Source: Rhizobiales bacterium Ga0077545
Lineage (GTDB): Bacteria > Pseudomonadota > Alphaproteobacteria > Rhizobiales > Methylopilaceae
DNA: 64,000 nt
Direction: 5' to 3'
NCBI GenBank assembly: GCA_001464335.1
Contig: LNEV01000018.1
Span: forward strand, 124,001-188,000
Below the pieces are notes generated by a model. The model made no database searches and was not told the DNA's origin. It saw nothing but the letters and a program-made list of their open reading frames with translations. A program made the translations under genes and the position numbers. Of this stretch, positions 55,597-64,000 are shown piece after piece. The stretch's first letter is position 1. Each line of letters starts with the position of its first letter.

Positions 55597-56952
55597 TCAG
55601 CGCGCCTTCAGAAAATCGGCGACGTTCAGCAGGATGAACTCGTTGTGCGCGGCTTTTCCGATTTCGCGCCCGCCCGAGAACGGCAGGTTGTTGTCGTTGG
55701 CGACGAGGATGTGCTCGTCGTCAACGCGCATCACGTCTTCGATCGTGAAAAACGGGAAGGTGAGCTTGCCGCCGAGATCGCGCTTGGCCTGTGTTGGCAG
55801 GATCGCCTTTTCGTTCGGGTCCTGAATGTCCATCAGGTCGATATGGCCGATCCGGTGCAGATAGCCTTCGGCATCGATTTTCGACGTGTCGACAAGCACC
55901 ACGTTCTTCACCTTGGCCGGCGCGGGATAGCAGGCCGACTTGTCCTCGCCCGCACAGGCGAGGCTCGGATCGCCCTCGCCGTTGTCGCGCTCGATGATGA
56001 GGGCGCGGTTTCCGTCGATGAAGTTGAAATCGCCGATCGCCGTTGCGCCTTCGGCAAGGCGGAACCGGAAGCTCTTGCCGGTCCAATCGGCTTTCGTCGT
56101 GTCGAATGTCATGACACGCAGGAAGCTGCCTTCGGGCTTGCCGTCCTCGCCGAGCAGGGGCTTTTCGAGCATGGCCCACAGCAGATCGGTGCCCGGCTGA
56201 AGGCCCATGCCTTCATAGCCGCCGGAACGCTGGACGCGGAAGTCCTTGCCTGCGGCGGCGGGAACGACGACGCCCGGCGTGTCCGGACCCTTGATCTGCG
56301 TGCCGTCGAGCAGGGTCGGATAGACGGCGATAACGCGCCCGTCGAGCGCGGCTCGGATGATGTAAGGACCGAACTCCTCGCCGATCCAGATCTCGCCGTC
56401 GAGATACTGGATGCTTTCCGGATCGAAATCCGCGCCGGTCAGATAGCGGCTGTCGGTGCCTTCATAGGCGATGCGGAACGGCACCTTGCGGTCGGGGTCC
56501 TTCAGGAAAATGCTTTCGAGGCGCGCGACCTTGCCGGTTTCGAAATCGGGCTTCATGCGGTGAAAGAACAACAGCGCGTCCGGGCTGTTCACCTTCGAGC
56601 CGAAGCCGTTGTCCGTCAGCGTGAAGACGCTGCCGTCCTCAGCGCGGTTCATCGCAAAGCCGGACATCCCCTGGACCGGCTGTCCGAGGAAGGGCAGCGA
56701 CACGCCCGTCGGATGATTGCCATACGCAGCCCCGGTGTCGCCCATCACGCTCATCGGATTTTCGTTGCGGGTCTTGCCGGTGAACTTTCCGGAAATCCAG
56801 GCGTCGCGCGGCGCGTCCGCCGGGGGCGCGATCATGGTCATCGCCGGGAGAAAAGCATGGCCGACGAGGCGGGACGGAAACAGTTGATCGGCGGAAGCCG
56901 TGTTCGCGAGAAGCGTGAGTGCGGCGGACGCAAGGAGCGCGCGTAACAACAT
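55597..56952 (-). CDS. Phytase-like esterase, secreted
   Basis: This 451-residue protein has a signal peptide (MLLRALLASAALTLLANTASA) and the phytase-like beta-propeller domain: LTDNGFGSKVNSPDALLFFH, LTGADFDPESIQYLDGEIWIGEEFGP (in parts) and RALIIERDNGEGDPS. The DNG and EEFGP blocks are family marks. Enzymes of this group are periplasmic esterases or phosphatases of uncertain substrate. It lies 66 bases downstream of an MFS gene on the same strand. Confidence 0.87.
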   Translation of the reverse strand: MLLRALLASAALTLLANTASADQLFPSRLVGHAFLPAMTMIAPPADAPRDAWISGKFTGKTRNENPMSVMGDTGAAYGNHPTGVSLPFLGQPVQGMSGFAMNRAEDGSVFTLTDNGFGSKVNSPDALLFFHRMKPDFETGKVARLESIFLKDPDRKVPFRIAYEGTDSRYLTGADFDPESIQYLDGEIWIGEEFGPYIIRAALDGRVIAVYPTLLDGTQIKGPDTPGVVVPAAAGKDFRVQRSGGYEGMGLQPGTDLLWAMLEKPLLGEDGKPEGSFLRVMTFDTTKADWTGKSFRFRLAEGATAIGDFNFIDGNRALIIERDNGEGDPSLACAGEDKSACYPAPAKVKNVVLVDTSKIDAEGYLHRIGHIDLMDIQDPNEKAILPTQAKRDLGGKLTFPFFTIEDVMRVDDEHILVANDNNLPFSGGREIGKAAHNEFILLNVADFLKAR

Positions 56953-57018
56953 AAGGGATTCTCCGGGCTGCGGATGAAAACCCCATCACCGATAACGCCG
57001 CTCCATGACAGGCGCGTT

Positions 57019-58248
57019 TCAGCCGGATGTCTGTTCGATGGCACTGTCCTTGTTTGCGTTGAGGCGTGCATCGAGGAGCGCGACAAGGAAGATCGCAAAA
57101 CCGCCGAGCGCCAGCGCGACGCCGACCCAACCTGTCGAGGCCCAGCCATAGCCCGCCGAGATGGCGAGGCCGCCGAGCCACGGTCCCAGCGCATTGGCGA
57201 AGTTGAACGCCGAATGATGCAGCGCCGCAGCAAGCGTCTGCCCGTCGCCCGCGACATCCATCAGCCGGATCTGCAGCACCGGGCCGAGCCCGCCGATGAG
57301 GCCGATGAGAAACACCACCGGCGCAAGCGTCCATACGCTGCCGAGTGCGAACGGATAGAGCGCCGACGCCGCCGCGCCAAACAGCAGAATGCCGCCGGCC
57401 GTCGGCATGAGCGCGCGGTCGGCGAGGCGCGCGCAGACAAGATTGCCGACGGTCATGCCAAGGCCAAGGCACGCAAGCAGAAGCGGCAGGGCGGCGGGCG
57501 GGGCCTTCGTCACGGCGATCAGTGCCGAGCCGAGATAGGTGTAGACGGCGAACAGTCCGCCGAAACCGATCGCGCCGATGCCGAGCGTGAGCCACACTTG
57601 GCGGCGTGCCAGCGCGCCGAGTTCGCGCAGCGGGCTGGCGCCGGGATGTGCCGGATCGCGCGGCGCAAACAGAAACACGAAAACCGCCGTCAGCAGCGCG
57701 AGGGCCGAGACGATGACGAAGCCCATGCGCCACCCGAACGTCTGCCCGATAAAAGTAGCGAACGGCACGCCGATCAAGGTCGCGACGGTCAGGCCGAGCA
57801 TGACGAGCGAAACGGCCGCGCCGCGTCTGTTCTCTGGGACGATCGAGGCCGCCACCAGAGCCGCGACGCCGAAATAGGCCCCGTGGGGCAGGCCGGAAAA
57901 GAAGCGCGAGACGAGCATCAGCTCATAGGTCGGAGCGAGCGCGCTCAGCCCGTTCGACAGCGCGTAGAAACCCATCAGCGCGATCAACAGTTTGCGGCGC
58001 GAAAAGCGGGCGCCGAAAATGGCCAGGATCGGCGCGCCGACCACCACGCCGAGCGCATAGGCCGAAATGATATGCCCGGCGGTTGGCTCATCGACGCCCA
58101 GCTCGGGCGCGAAATACGGCAGCAAGCTCATGGCGGCGAATTCGGCGACGCCGATGGCAAAGCCGCCGGCGGCAAGCGCCAGAAACACGAGCGCGGAGTT
58201 TCTCTCGGAGGCGGACGCGGTTCCCCCGGCGCAGCAATCAACGGACAT
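57019..58248 (-). CDS. MFS transporter, drug/arabinose-efflux type
   Basis: This 409-residue MFS exporter has 12 membrane helices and resembles the DHA1 AraJ/YdhP-like group. LALAAGGFAIGVAEFAAMSLLPYFAPELGV (in parts) begins helix 1 and GLPHGAYFGVAALVAASIVP the helix 4 motif. The substrate is unknown. The 259 bases upstream (58249-58507) contain no gene and no riboswitch or terminator that I recognise. It is divergent from the iron-type transporter. Confidence 0.9.
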   Translation of the reverse strand: MSVDCCAGGTASASERNSALVFLALAAGGFAIGVAEFAAMSLLPYFAPELGVDEPTAGHIISAYALGVVVGAPILAIFGARFSRRKLLIALMGFYALSNGLSALAPTYELMLVSRFFSGLPHGAYFGVAALVAASIVPENRRGAAVSLVMLGLTVATLIGVPFATFIGQTFGWRMGFVIVSALALLTAVFVFLFAPRDPAHPGASPLRELGALARRQVWLTLGIGAIGFGGLFAVYTYLGSALIAVTKAPPAALPLLLACLGLGMTVGNLVCARLADRALMPTAGGILLFGAAASALYPFALGSVWTLAPVVFLIGLIGGLGPVLQIRLMDVAGDGQTLAAALHHSAFNFANALGPWLGGLAISAGYGWASTGWVGVALALGGFAIFLVALLDARLNANKDSAIEQTSG

Positions 58249-58507
58249 TAAGAAGGTCGTTCCGATCGGAATAGGAATTCAGGAGCATAGGTTGTCTACC
58301 ACCCGAGCGGCAGGGGAGGCATGCATTCTCGGTGGGTTTGGCCTGTCCGCCAGACACGCAACGGCAAGACCCGCTTCGTGCTTGATCGGGACCCGGACCC
58401 ATGCTCCGGTGCGGTCATGGGAGTGTCATAAGGCGGGTATACGCCCCGCCGGACCGGGTGCCGCGCAGCCGGTCTTCCGAACAACAAGAGCCCCCGGAGT
58501 TTGCCCT

Positions 58508-59479
58508 ATGCGTGCAGCCCTCGCCGCCCTTTTTCTCGCCGCCGCCATCGCCCCATCGGGAGCCGTTGAGGGCAAGCTCGTCCTCTATACGAGCCAGCCG
58601 AACACGGACGCGCAGCAGACGGCCGATGCCTTCAAGGCAAAATATCCGAACGTCACCGTCGAATGGGTGCGCGACGGCACGCCGAAAATCCTCGCGAAGC
58701 TGCGCGCCGAAATCGCGGCCGGACAGCCGCAGCCGGATGTGCTGCTGATCGCCGATGTCGTTACGATGGAGGGCCTCAAGGGCGAAGGCCGTCTCGCCGC
58801 CTATCCCGACGCGAAGACCGACGGCATCGATGCAGCGCTGATCGACAAGGACAAGACGTACTTTTCCACCAAGCTCATCACGACCGGCATCGTCTACAAC
58901 ACCAAGGCGCCGTTCGTGCCGGCGAGCTGGGAAGACCTCACAAAGCCCGAAGCGAAGAATCTCGTCGCCATTCCAAGCCCGCTGACCTCCGGCGCGGCGA
59001 TGATCCACACCGTCACGCTGACCGGCAATCTCAAGGCGGGCTGGGATTACTACGCCGAGCTCGGTCGCAACGGCGTTCAGGCCTCCGGCGGCAACGGCGA
59101 TGTGCTCAAGGCGGTCAGCGGCGGCGACAAGCTGTTCGGAATGGTCGTCGATTACATGCCCATACGCGAGAAGGCCAAGGGCGCTCCGGTCGAATTCGTG
59201 TTTCCGAAGGAAGGCGTCTCCGCGGTGACGGAGCCGGCCGCCATTCTCTCGACGGCAAAGAACCCCGAAGCTGCGAAAGCCTTCATCGATTTCATCCTGT
59301 CGGAAGAGGGTCAGGCTCTTGCTGTGAGCCAGGGCTACATTCCCGCGCGTGCGGACGCCGGTCTGCCACCCGGCTATCCCGACCGTTCGACGATCAAGGT
59401 GCTCGGCTTCGACGCGGCTGCGGCGCTCGCGGACGATCAGAAGAACAAGGAAAAGTTCACCGAAGCCATGGGCCAGTAA
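58508..59479 (+). CDS. ABC transporter substrate-binding protein, ferric iron type
   Basis: This 323-residue periplasmic binding protein has a signal peptide (to about residue 19) and family-1 extracellular binding layout: GKLVLYTSQPNTDAQQTADAF, VEWVRDGTPKILAKLRAEI, PDVLLIADVV, TTGIVYNTK and NPEAAKAFIDFILSEEGQ. It resembles Fe(III) (AfuA/FbpA) binding proteins, though 2-aminoethylphosphonate or thiamine-type relatives exist. It starts an operon with the permease, 16 bases apart. Confidence 0.87.
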   Translation: MRAALAALFLAAAIAPSGAVEGKLVLYTSQPNTDAQQTADAFKAKYPNVTVEWVRDGTPKILAKLRAEIAAGQPQPDVLLIADVVTMEGLKGEGRLAAYPDAKTDGIDAALIDKDKTYFSTKLITTGIVYNTKAPFVPASWEDLTKPEAKNLVAIPSPLTSGAAMIHTVTLTGNLKAGWDYYAELGRNGVQASGGNGDVLKAVSGGDKLFGMVVDYMPIREKAKGAPVEFVFPKEGVSAVTEPAAILSTAKNPEAAKAFIDFILSEEGQALAVSQGYIPARADAGLPPGYPDRSTIKVLGFDAAAALADDQKNKEKFTEAMGQ

Positions 59480-59495
59480 CAGCGCAGGTCCTTTA

Positions 59496-61247
59496 ATGGT
59501 TTCCTCCGAGACGTCGATCCCGGAGCGCGGTTCGTCCGCGCTTCGGGATCGCCATGAAGGCCGCGATCTGAAGGGGTCGGGATTTCAATCCCGACTGCCG
59601 CTGATTGGCGTTCTCGTTCTCATCGCACTTTTCAGCATTCTCCCCGTCGGTCGCCTCGTCATGACAGCGATCGCACCGACGGGCGTGCCCGATTTCGCGG
59701 CGTTCCATGAGCGGCTTGCAAAGCCCTCCGCGTTGCGGGCGCTGTGGAACACGCTCGACACCGGGTTCTTCGGCGCGCTGCTGTCGCTGGCAATCGGCGC
59801 TGCATTTACAATTGCCATCGCGCTGACCGACCTGCCCGGGCGCCGTGTGCTCGGCTTTCTGCTCATTCTGCCGCTGACAATTGCGCCGCAGGTGACGGCA
59901 TTGGCATGGCTGCACATGTTCGGACCTTCGTCCACGCTGCTGAACATGTTCGGTCTCGCGCCGCCACCGGGAACTCCAAACCCGATGCTCGGGCGCGGCG
60001 GGATCATCTTTCTGTTCGGCGTACAGCACGCGCCCATCGTGTTCGTGACATTGCGTGCGGGGCTTTCGCGCGTGCCCGCGAGTCTGATCGAAGCGGCGCG
60101 CGCCTCCGGCTCCGGCCCTCTCCGCACTCTGGGCACGATCGTTCTGCCTCTCGTGCGGCCCTACATCGTGGCGGCGGGCGCGCTGGCGTTCGTCTCCTGC
60201 ATCGGAAATTTCGGCATCCCCGCTTTGCTGGGCATGTCCGTGAACTACCTGACGCTGCCGACCTTGATCTATCAGCGGATGGTCAGCTTCGGCCCCGGCG
60301 TCTTGCCGGACATGGCCTCCCTTTCCGTCCTCATCGGTCTTCTCGTCGTGTTGGGAACGGTGGTGCAGGCCTACGCGCTGCGCAAGGGCGAGACGCGCTA
60401 TGCGGACGACCGGACCATGCGGTTTGCGATGGGGCCTTGGCGGGCGCCCGCGGCGGCTGTCGCCTGGATCTGGATCGTATTGACCGTTCTGGTTCCGATT
60501 TGCGCTCTTCTTGCAACGGCGCTCGTTCCCTCGTTCGGCGTGCCGCTGAATGTCCAGACCCTGACCTTCGACAACTTCACCGAGGTTCTGACACGGCAGG
60601 CCTCGACCATCCGGGCCTTCCAGAATTCGTTCGCCTTCTCGGCTCTGGCGGCGCTCATCCTCGCGCTCATCGCCATTCCCGCGACCTCGGCAATGGACGC
60701 GATGTCGCCGCGCCTGCGCCGCCCGCTGCAAGGCCTCGTCGAGCTGCCCTACGCGCTGCCCGGAATCGTGCTGGCGATTGCGTGCATTCTGCTCTTCCTG
60801 CGGCCGCTGCCGCTGATCGGAAGTCTGTACGGTACGGGCGCGATCATCGTCGTCGCCTATCTCATGCGGTTTCTGGCGCTGGCGATGAAGCCGGTGGCAA
60901 CGGCAACGGCGCAGATTCCGCGCGATCTCGGCGAGGCGGCCGCCGCAGCTGGCGCGGGGCCCCTGCGGCGTCTTCTCACCATCACGGCGCCGCTTGTGCT
61001 GCCTGCGGCCTTTGCCGGTGCGCTGCTTGTGTTCATGAGCGCGTTTAACGAGCTGACCGTTTCGGCGCTTCTGTGGTCGAGCGGCAACGAGACGCTCGGC
61101 GTCGTTCTCTTCAGCCTCGAAGAAGCGGGTCTTGGCACGCATGCGGCGGCGATTGCCGTGCTTACGATCGTGGCGGTCGTCATCATCCTCGGTCTGCTGG
61201 ACCGTTTCGCGCGGCGTCTTCCACCGGGTGTTCTTCCCTGGCGCTGA
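59496..61247 (+). CDS. ABC transporter permease, fused double-domain ferric iron type
   Basis: This 583-residue permease has two halves of about six helices each, in the FbpB/AfuB pattern. Each half has an EAA docking loop: LIEAARASGSGPLRTLGTIVL and LGEAAAAAGAGPLRRLLTITAP. It starts at ATG 59496, with TCCTTTA rather than a strong ribosome site upstream. The cognate ATPase is convergent: the two stops are four bases apart. Confidence 0.91.
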   Translation: MVSSETSIPERGSSALRDRHEGRDLKGSGFQSRLPLIGVLVLIALFSILPVGRLVMTAIAPTGVPDFAAFHERLAKPSALRALWNTLDTGFFGALLSLAIGAAFTIAIALTDLPGRRVLGFLLILPLTIAPQVTALAWLHMFGPSSTLLNMFGLAPPPGTPNPMLGRGGIIFLFGVQHAPIVFVTLRAGLSRVPASLIEAARASGSGPLRTLGTIVLPLVRPYIVAAGALAFVSCIGNFGIPALLGMSVNYLTLPTLIYQRMVSFGPGVLPDMASLSVLIGLLVVLGTVVQAYALRKGETRYADDRTMRFAMGPWRAPAAAVAWIWIVLTVLVPICALLATALVPSFGVPLNVQTLTFDNFTEVLTRQASTIRAFQNSFAFSALAALILALIAIPATSAMDAMSPRLRRPLQGLVELPYALPGIVLAIACILLFLRPLPLIGSLYGTGAIIVVAYLMRFLALAMKPVATATAQIPRDLGEAAAAAGAGPLRRLLTITAPLVLPAAFAGALLVFMSAFNELTVSALLWSSGNETLGVVLFSLEEAGLGTHAAAIAVLTIVAVVIILGLLDRFARRLPPGVLPWR

Positions 61248-61250
61248 AGG

Positions 61251-62294
61251 TTAGTCCCCGCCGGGGATGATCCATCCGTCGTGCGCGGAAACGAAGACCG
61301 CCGCGCCGGGCCGCGCGGCGGCCGGAAGTTCGAGAAGAACGTCTTCCCCGGTCGAGAGCAGGCGCGCACGTACTTCGTGGCTCGCGCCTTTGTAGGTCGA
61401 TGACACGATCTCGGCTGCGGCGCCCCGTGTGCCGATCGTGAGATGTTCGGGGCGCAGCAGAACGCGAATGCTGGACCCCGCCGCCGCGTCTCCCCGCACC
61501 GGGATTTCGACATCGCCCACTTGCGCGCGCAGCGCACCGTTGGCGCCGATGGCCGATGCGGACACAATGGAGCCGCGGCCGACGAAACTGGCGACGGTGC
61601 GGTCCGCGGGTGCGCGATAGACCTCTTCGGGCGCGGCAAACTGAAGAACATGACCGCGGTTCATCACCGCAACCCGGTCGGCAAGCGCCAGCGCTTCGCT
61701 CTGGTCATGCGTCACATAGATGATGGTCGCTTCCGTACGCGCATGAATATCGCGGAACATGTCGAGCATGGAGGCACGCAGATGCATGTCGAGATTGGCG
61801 AGCGGCTCGTCGAACAGGATGACGCGTGTACGCGCAACCACGCAGCGCGCGAGCGCGACGCGCTGGCGTTGACCGCCCGACAGTTCATGCACGCTCCGCC
61901 TGTCGAACCCGCGAAGGCCGACAAGATCCAGCACGTCGGCGACGCGCGTCGCGATTTCGCCTTTCGCAAGACCCCGCGTTTCGAGTGGATAGGCGATGTT
62001 CTCCGCGACGCTTTTGTGCGGCCACAGCGCGTAGGACTGGAAGACCACGCCGACGCCGCGCTTTTCAGGCGGAACCTGCCGGGCGGGTCTTGCGACGGGC
62101 TGTTCGTCGAACAGGATTTCCCCCGCATCGGGATGTTCGAATCCGGCGATGAGCCGCAGCAGAGTGGTCTTTCCGCATCCCGAGGCACCGAGCAACGCAT
62201 TGAAGGAGCCCGGGGCGAATTCGAGGGACACGCCGTCGATGGCGGCGGTGTCCCCGAAGCGTTTGGTGACGTTGCGGATGCTGATGGAGGTCAT
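61251..62294 (-). CDS. ABC transporter ATP-binding protein, ferric iron/putrescine type
   Basis: This 347-residue ATPase has Walker A GASGCGKTT, Q-loop VVFQSYALWPHKSV, signature ELSGGQRQRVALARC and Walker B VILFDEPLANLD, with a C-terminal TOBE domain (about 270-347). It suits the FbpC/PotA type and fits the adjacent iron-type permease. It is transcribed on the opposite strand and converges on the permease. ATG 62294 is the family start. Confidence 0.91.
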   Translation of the reverse strand: MTSISIRNVTKRFGDTAAIDGVSLEFAPGSFNALLGASGCGKTTLLRLIAGFEHPDAGEILFDEQPVARPARQVPPEKRGVGVVFQSYALWPHKSVAENIAYPLETRGLAKGEIATRVADVLDLVGLRGFDRRSVHELSGGQRQRVALARCVVARTRVILFDEPLANLDMHLRASMLDMFRDIHARTEATIIYVTHDQSEALALADRVAVMNRGHVLQFAAPEEVYRAPADRTVASFVGRGSIVSASAIGANGALRAQVGDVEIPVRGDAAAGSSIRVLLRPEHLTIGTRGAAAEIVSSTYKGASHEVRARLLSTGEDVLLELPAAARPGAAVFVSAHDGWIIPGGD

Positions 62295-62463
62295 GTGGGC
62301 CGGAGGGTTTGTGCGGGCAGGATCGGGATCGCGTTTAGGTGCACCCCGAATATGACAGAACGACAAAGCAGCGGGAACGATCCTGCGCGCCCCACGCATC
62401 TCCAGTTGACCCCTCCGATGGAAGGTTCATGCTCTGTGTCGTCACACAGCGATGGAGGCTGTC

Positions 62464-63030
62464 ATGAGTGCCTCGGAAAGTGGAGTTCAGGGCCGGATCA
62501 CCCAATCCGTTCAGACCAAATGGGGCTGGTTCCTTGCGCTTGGCATCGTGCTCGTCATCGGCGGCACCCTGGCCATCTTCCTGCCGGTCGCCTCGACCAT
62601 CGCGACCAGCATCTTCCTCGGCGCCATTCTGCTCGTGGGCGGTGCTGTGCAGATCTTCCACGCCCTGAAGGTCAAGACCTGGTCGGGTTTCTTCTGGGAC
62701 ATGGCCATCGGCCTCGTGCAGATCGTCGGCGGCCTGATCATCTATTTCGACCCGTTCGCAGGCGCGGTCGCCCTGACGGTGATCATCGCGGCGATCTTTC
62801 TGGCCCAGGGCCTCACGCAGGTCATGCTGGCCTTCGCCGTGCGGCCGCATGACGGCTGGGGGTGGCTTCTGTTTTCCGGCCTTCTGGCTGCGGCGGTCGC
62901 GGTCATGCTGGCGGTGCAGTTTCCGGGCTCGAGCGTGGTCGCGCCGGGCATCCTGGCCGGCATTTCGATCCTGTTTTCCGGCTGGGCCTATATCGCGATC
63001 GCTCTCGCGGCGCGCCGCCTGAGCGTCTGA
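62464..63030 (+). CDS. HdeD family membrane protein
   Basis: This 188-residue protein has six hydrophobic helices in the HdeD/DUF308 layout (FLALGIVLVIGGTLAIFLPV, FLGAILLVGGAVQIFHAL, FWDMAIGLVQIVGGLIIYFDP). HdeD proteins are linked to acid resistance; the mechanism is unknown. GGAGG five bases before ATG 62464 fixes the start. It is convergent with the VOC gene, one base apart. Confidence 0.92.
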   Translation: MSASESGVQGRITQSVQTKWGWFLALGIVLVIGGTLAIFLPVASTIATSIFLGAILLVGGAVQIFHALKVKTWSGFFWDMAIGLVQIVGGLIIYFDPFAGAVALTVIIAAIFLAQGLTQVMLAFAVRPHDGWGWLLFSGLLAAAVAVMLAVQFPGSSVVAPGILAGISILFSGWAYIAIALAARRLSV

Positions 63031-63031
63031 T

Positions 63032-63451
63032 TCAGGCCGCGTCCGGCGCGTAGTTCGCCGCAAATTCCTGCGTGGGCGGAATCGGCCGGATGATGTCGAT
63101 CAGCACGCCGTTGGGATCCTGCGTTATGAAATGACGCTGGCCGAAGGCCTCGTCGCGCAACGGCGTCAGGATCGGCAAGCCGGCGGCGCATGCCTCCTCG
63201 TAAACCGCATCGGGATCTTCGACCTCGAAATTGAGGATGAGACCCTGAACGGGCTTGCGCGCGGCCTCCGGAACGGTCTCGTGGCGGAAGTCGAGCACCG
63301 CGAGATTGACCGCCGGGTCTTCCGAAGATTGCAGGTGTACGTACCAGTCTGCCTCAAACAGCGAGACGAAGCGAAAGTGCGCGATATAGAACGCGGCTGT
63401 TTCGGTCACCTTGTCCGTCATGATGACGGGATAATAGCTCGTGACTTTCAT
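63032..63451 (-). CDS. VOC (glyoxalase-like) family protein
   Basis: This 139-residue single VOC domain pair is built on two beta-alpha-beta-beta-beta units. [21 protein letters not shown] and [21 protein letters not shown] are the usual start and metal-site end. Such proteins include glyoxalases, extradiol dioxygenases and bleomycin-type binding proteins. The substrate is unknown. Its ATG overlaps the stop of the upstream MFS gene (ATGA). Confidence 0.88.
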   Translation of the reverse strand: MKVTSYYPVIMTDKVTETAAFYIAHFRFVSLFEADWYVHLQSSEDPAVNLAVLDFRHETVPEAARKPVQGLILNFEVEDPDAVYEEACAAGLPILTPLRDEAFGQRHFITQDPNGVLIDIIRPIPPTQEFAANYAPDAA

Positions 63452-64000
63452 ACGAGGACTCCTGCTTCAGTGGGTCCGCGCTCCCGCCCCGGGCGATCCT
63501 GCGATCCACGCAAGGCAAACGCCGCGAAGATGGCGACCGCGAACGAGATCAGCGCACTCACCAGGGATGTCACCGCGAAAGCATGTGCGAAAGCATTGCT
63601 GGCGGTCGTGAACAGCACAGCTCCCTGTTCTTCGGGAAGGTTTTTTGCCGCGGTGAACGCCCCGTCCAATGTGCGCCGCGCCGTTTCGGCGACATCGCCC
63701 GGAATGGAGGCGGGCAGGATCATCATGCTGTGGTAGACGGCGACAAAGATCGAGCCGAGCAGCGCGATGCCCGTCGCGCCGCCGAACTCGAAGCTCGTTT
63801 CGGAAATGCCTGAAGCCTGCCCTGCTTTCTCTGGCGCAACCGATGTCATGACAAGGTCCGTCGTCAGCGTCGCCACCGGCGAGAAGCCGAGGCTGCACAG
63901 AACAAGACCGAGGAAGACAGCGCCCGCGCCATAAGTTTCGACGAGCGAGAGAATCAGAAATCCAAACCCGGTCAGGACAAAGCTCGCGGCGATGATCCGC
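63448..64000 (-). CDS. MFS transporter, EmrB/QacA-type, C-terminal part (partial)
   Basis: The frame is open to the window edge, so the N-terminal half is missing. The visible 184 codons encode the last membrane helices ([26 protein letters not shown] in parts) and [33 protein letters not shown] (in parts), which are marks of 14-helix DHA2 drug exporters. It is coupled to the downstream VOC gene by an ATGA overlap, suggesting joint detoxification. Confidence 0.85.
   Translation of the reverse strand, partial: RIIAASFVLTGFGFLILSLVETYGAGAVFLGLVLCSLGFSPVATLTTDLVMTSVAPEKAGQASGISETSFEFGGATGIALLGSIFVAVYHSMMILPASIPGDVAETARRTLDGAFTAAKNLPEEQGAVLFTTASNAFAHAFAVTSLVSALISFAVAIFAAFALRGSQDRPGRERGPTEAGVLV

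Noticed and set aside
58240..58263. GGAAC-N15-CGTT on the minus strand near the MFS start
   Set aside because: The spacer is 15 instead of 16 or 17 and the -10 element overlaps the gene's start codon region, so it could not act as its promoter.
58249..58507. Possible riboswitch in the 259-base gap before the iron-type transporter
   Set aside because: I compared it with thiamine, cobalamin and SAM-II consensus features from memory and found none; short GC stems alone are not evidence.
62376..62400. GGAAC-N16-CGCA upstream of the HdeD gene as an EcfG promoter
   Set aside because: The -10 element has two mismatches to CGTT. HdeD is stress-linked, but the site is too weak to claim.

Overview
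The window is chromosomal DNA of a GC-rich alphaproteobacterium, most likely of the Hyphomicrobiales (Rhizobiales). The evidence is the origin-proximal order mnmE-mnmG-rsmG-parA-parB-holA with parS sites inside genes, a complete PhyR-NepR-EcfG general stress locus (a system confined to Alphaproteobacteria), and several small genes typical of that class. Coding density is high, many genes overlap by 4 bp (ATGA or GTGA), and there are no insertion sequences, integrases, phage genes or CRISPR arrays. I cannot name the genus.

Layout. 1-8.6 kb: tRNA modification and chromosome segregation (mnmE end, mnmG, rsmG, parA, parB), then on the minus strand leuS-lptE-holA. 8.7-16 kb: a PLP homeostasis protein, an L,D-transpeptidase, an OmpR-type regulator with a lone cyclic-nucleotide-binding protein, xthA, a proline-rich LolA and ftsK. 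16-26 kb: glnK-amtB behind a sigma54-like promoter, tesB, a UbiH-type hydroxylase, Trm112 and Lon-N proteins, a CnoX-type chaperedoxin, ppa, a TSUP permease and the coupled yggT-DUF167-folD genes, then tRNA-Ala(CGC). 26-33 kb: a flippase and CelD-like acyltransferase pair, and a GntR-regulated amino-acid ABC transporter. 32.6-35.4 kb: two c-di-GMP-type proteins, both with degenerate domains. 36-43 kb: rpmF, mtgA, an MFS transporter, ispG, a Zur-like regulator, glk, a pseudouridine synthase and a DAG-kinase-like protein. 43-47.6 kb: the general stress locus (sensor kinase, ecfG, nepR, divergent phyR) followed by a PRC-barrel protein. 47.7-53.7 kb: transporter, gluQ, alkA-like gene, creA, esterase, HNH nuclease, dsbB, YqaA and a general stress FMN-type protein. 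53.8-64 kb: tRNA-Leu(CAA), an alpha/beta hydrolase divergent from a two-Cys OhrR-type regulator, a phytase-like esterase, MFS transporters, a ferric-iron-type ABC transporter whose ATPase gene is convergent, an HdeD protein and a VOC protein.

How it fits together. The strongest regulatory signal is the stress network. A perfect EcfG promoter (GGAAC-N16-CGTT) precedes nepR-ecfG, a second perfect one precedes the general stress protein gene 8 kb away, and a one-mismatch copy precedes the PRC-barrel gene. The sensor kinase in the nepR-ecfG operon keeps its phosphoacceptor histidine region but appears to have lost the key ATP-binding residues, which suggests a phosphatase or scaffold role on PhyR. 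Other sites visible in the DNA are two parS sites, a GntR palindrome, paired OhrR-like operators and several intrinsic terminators.
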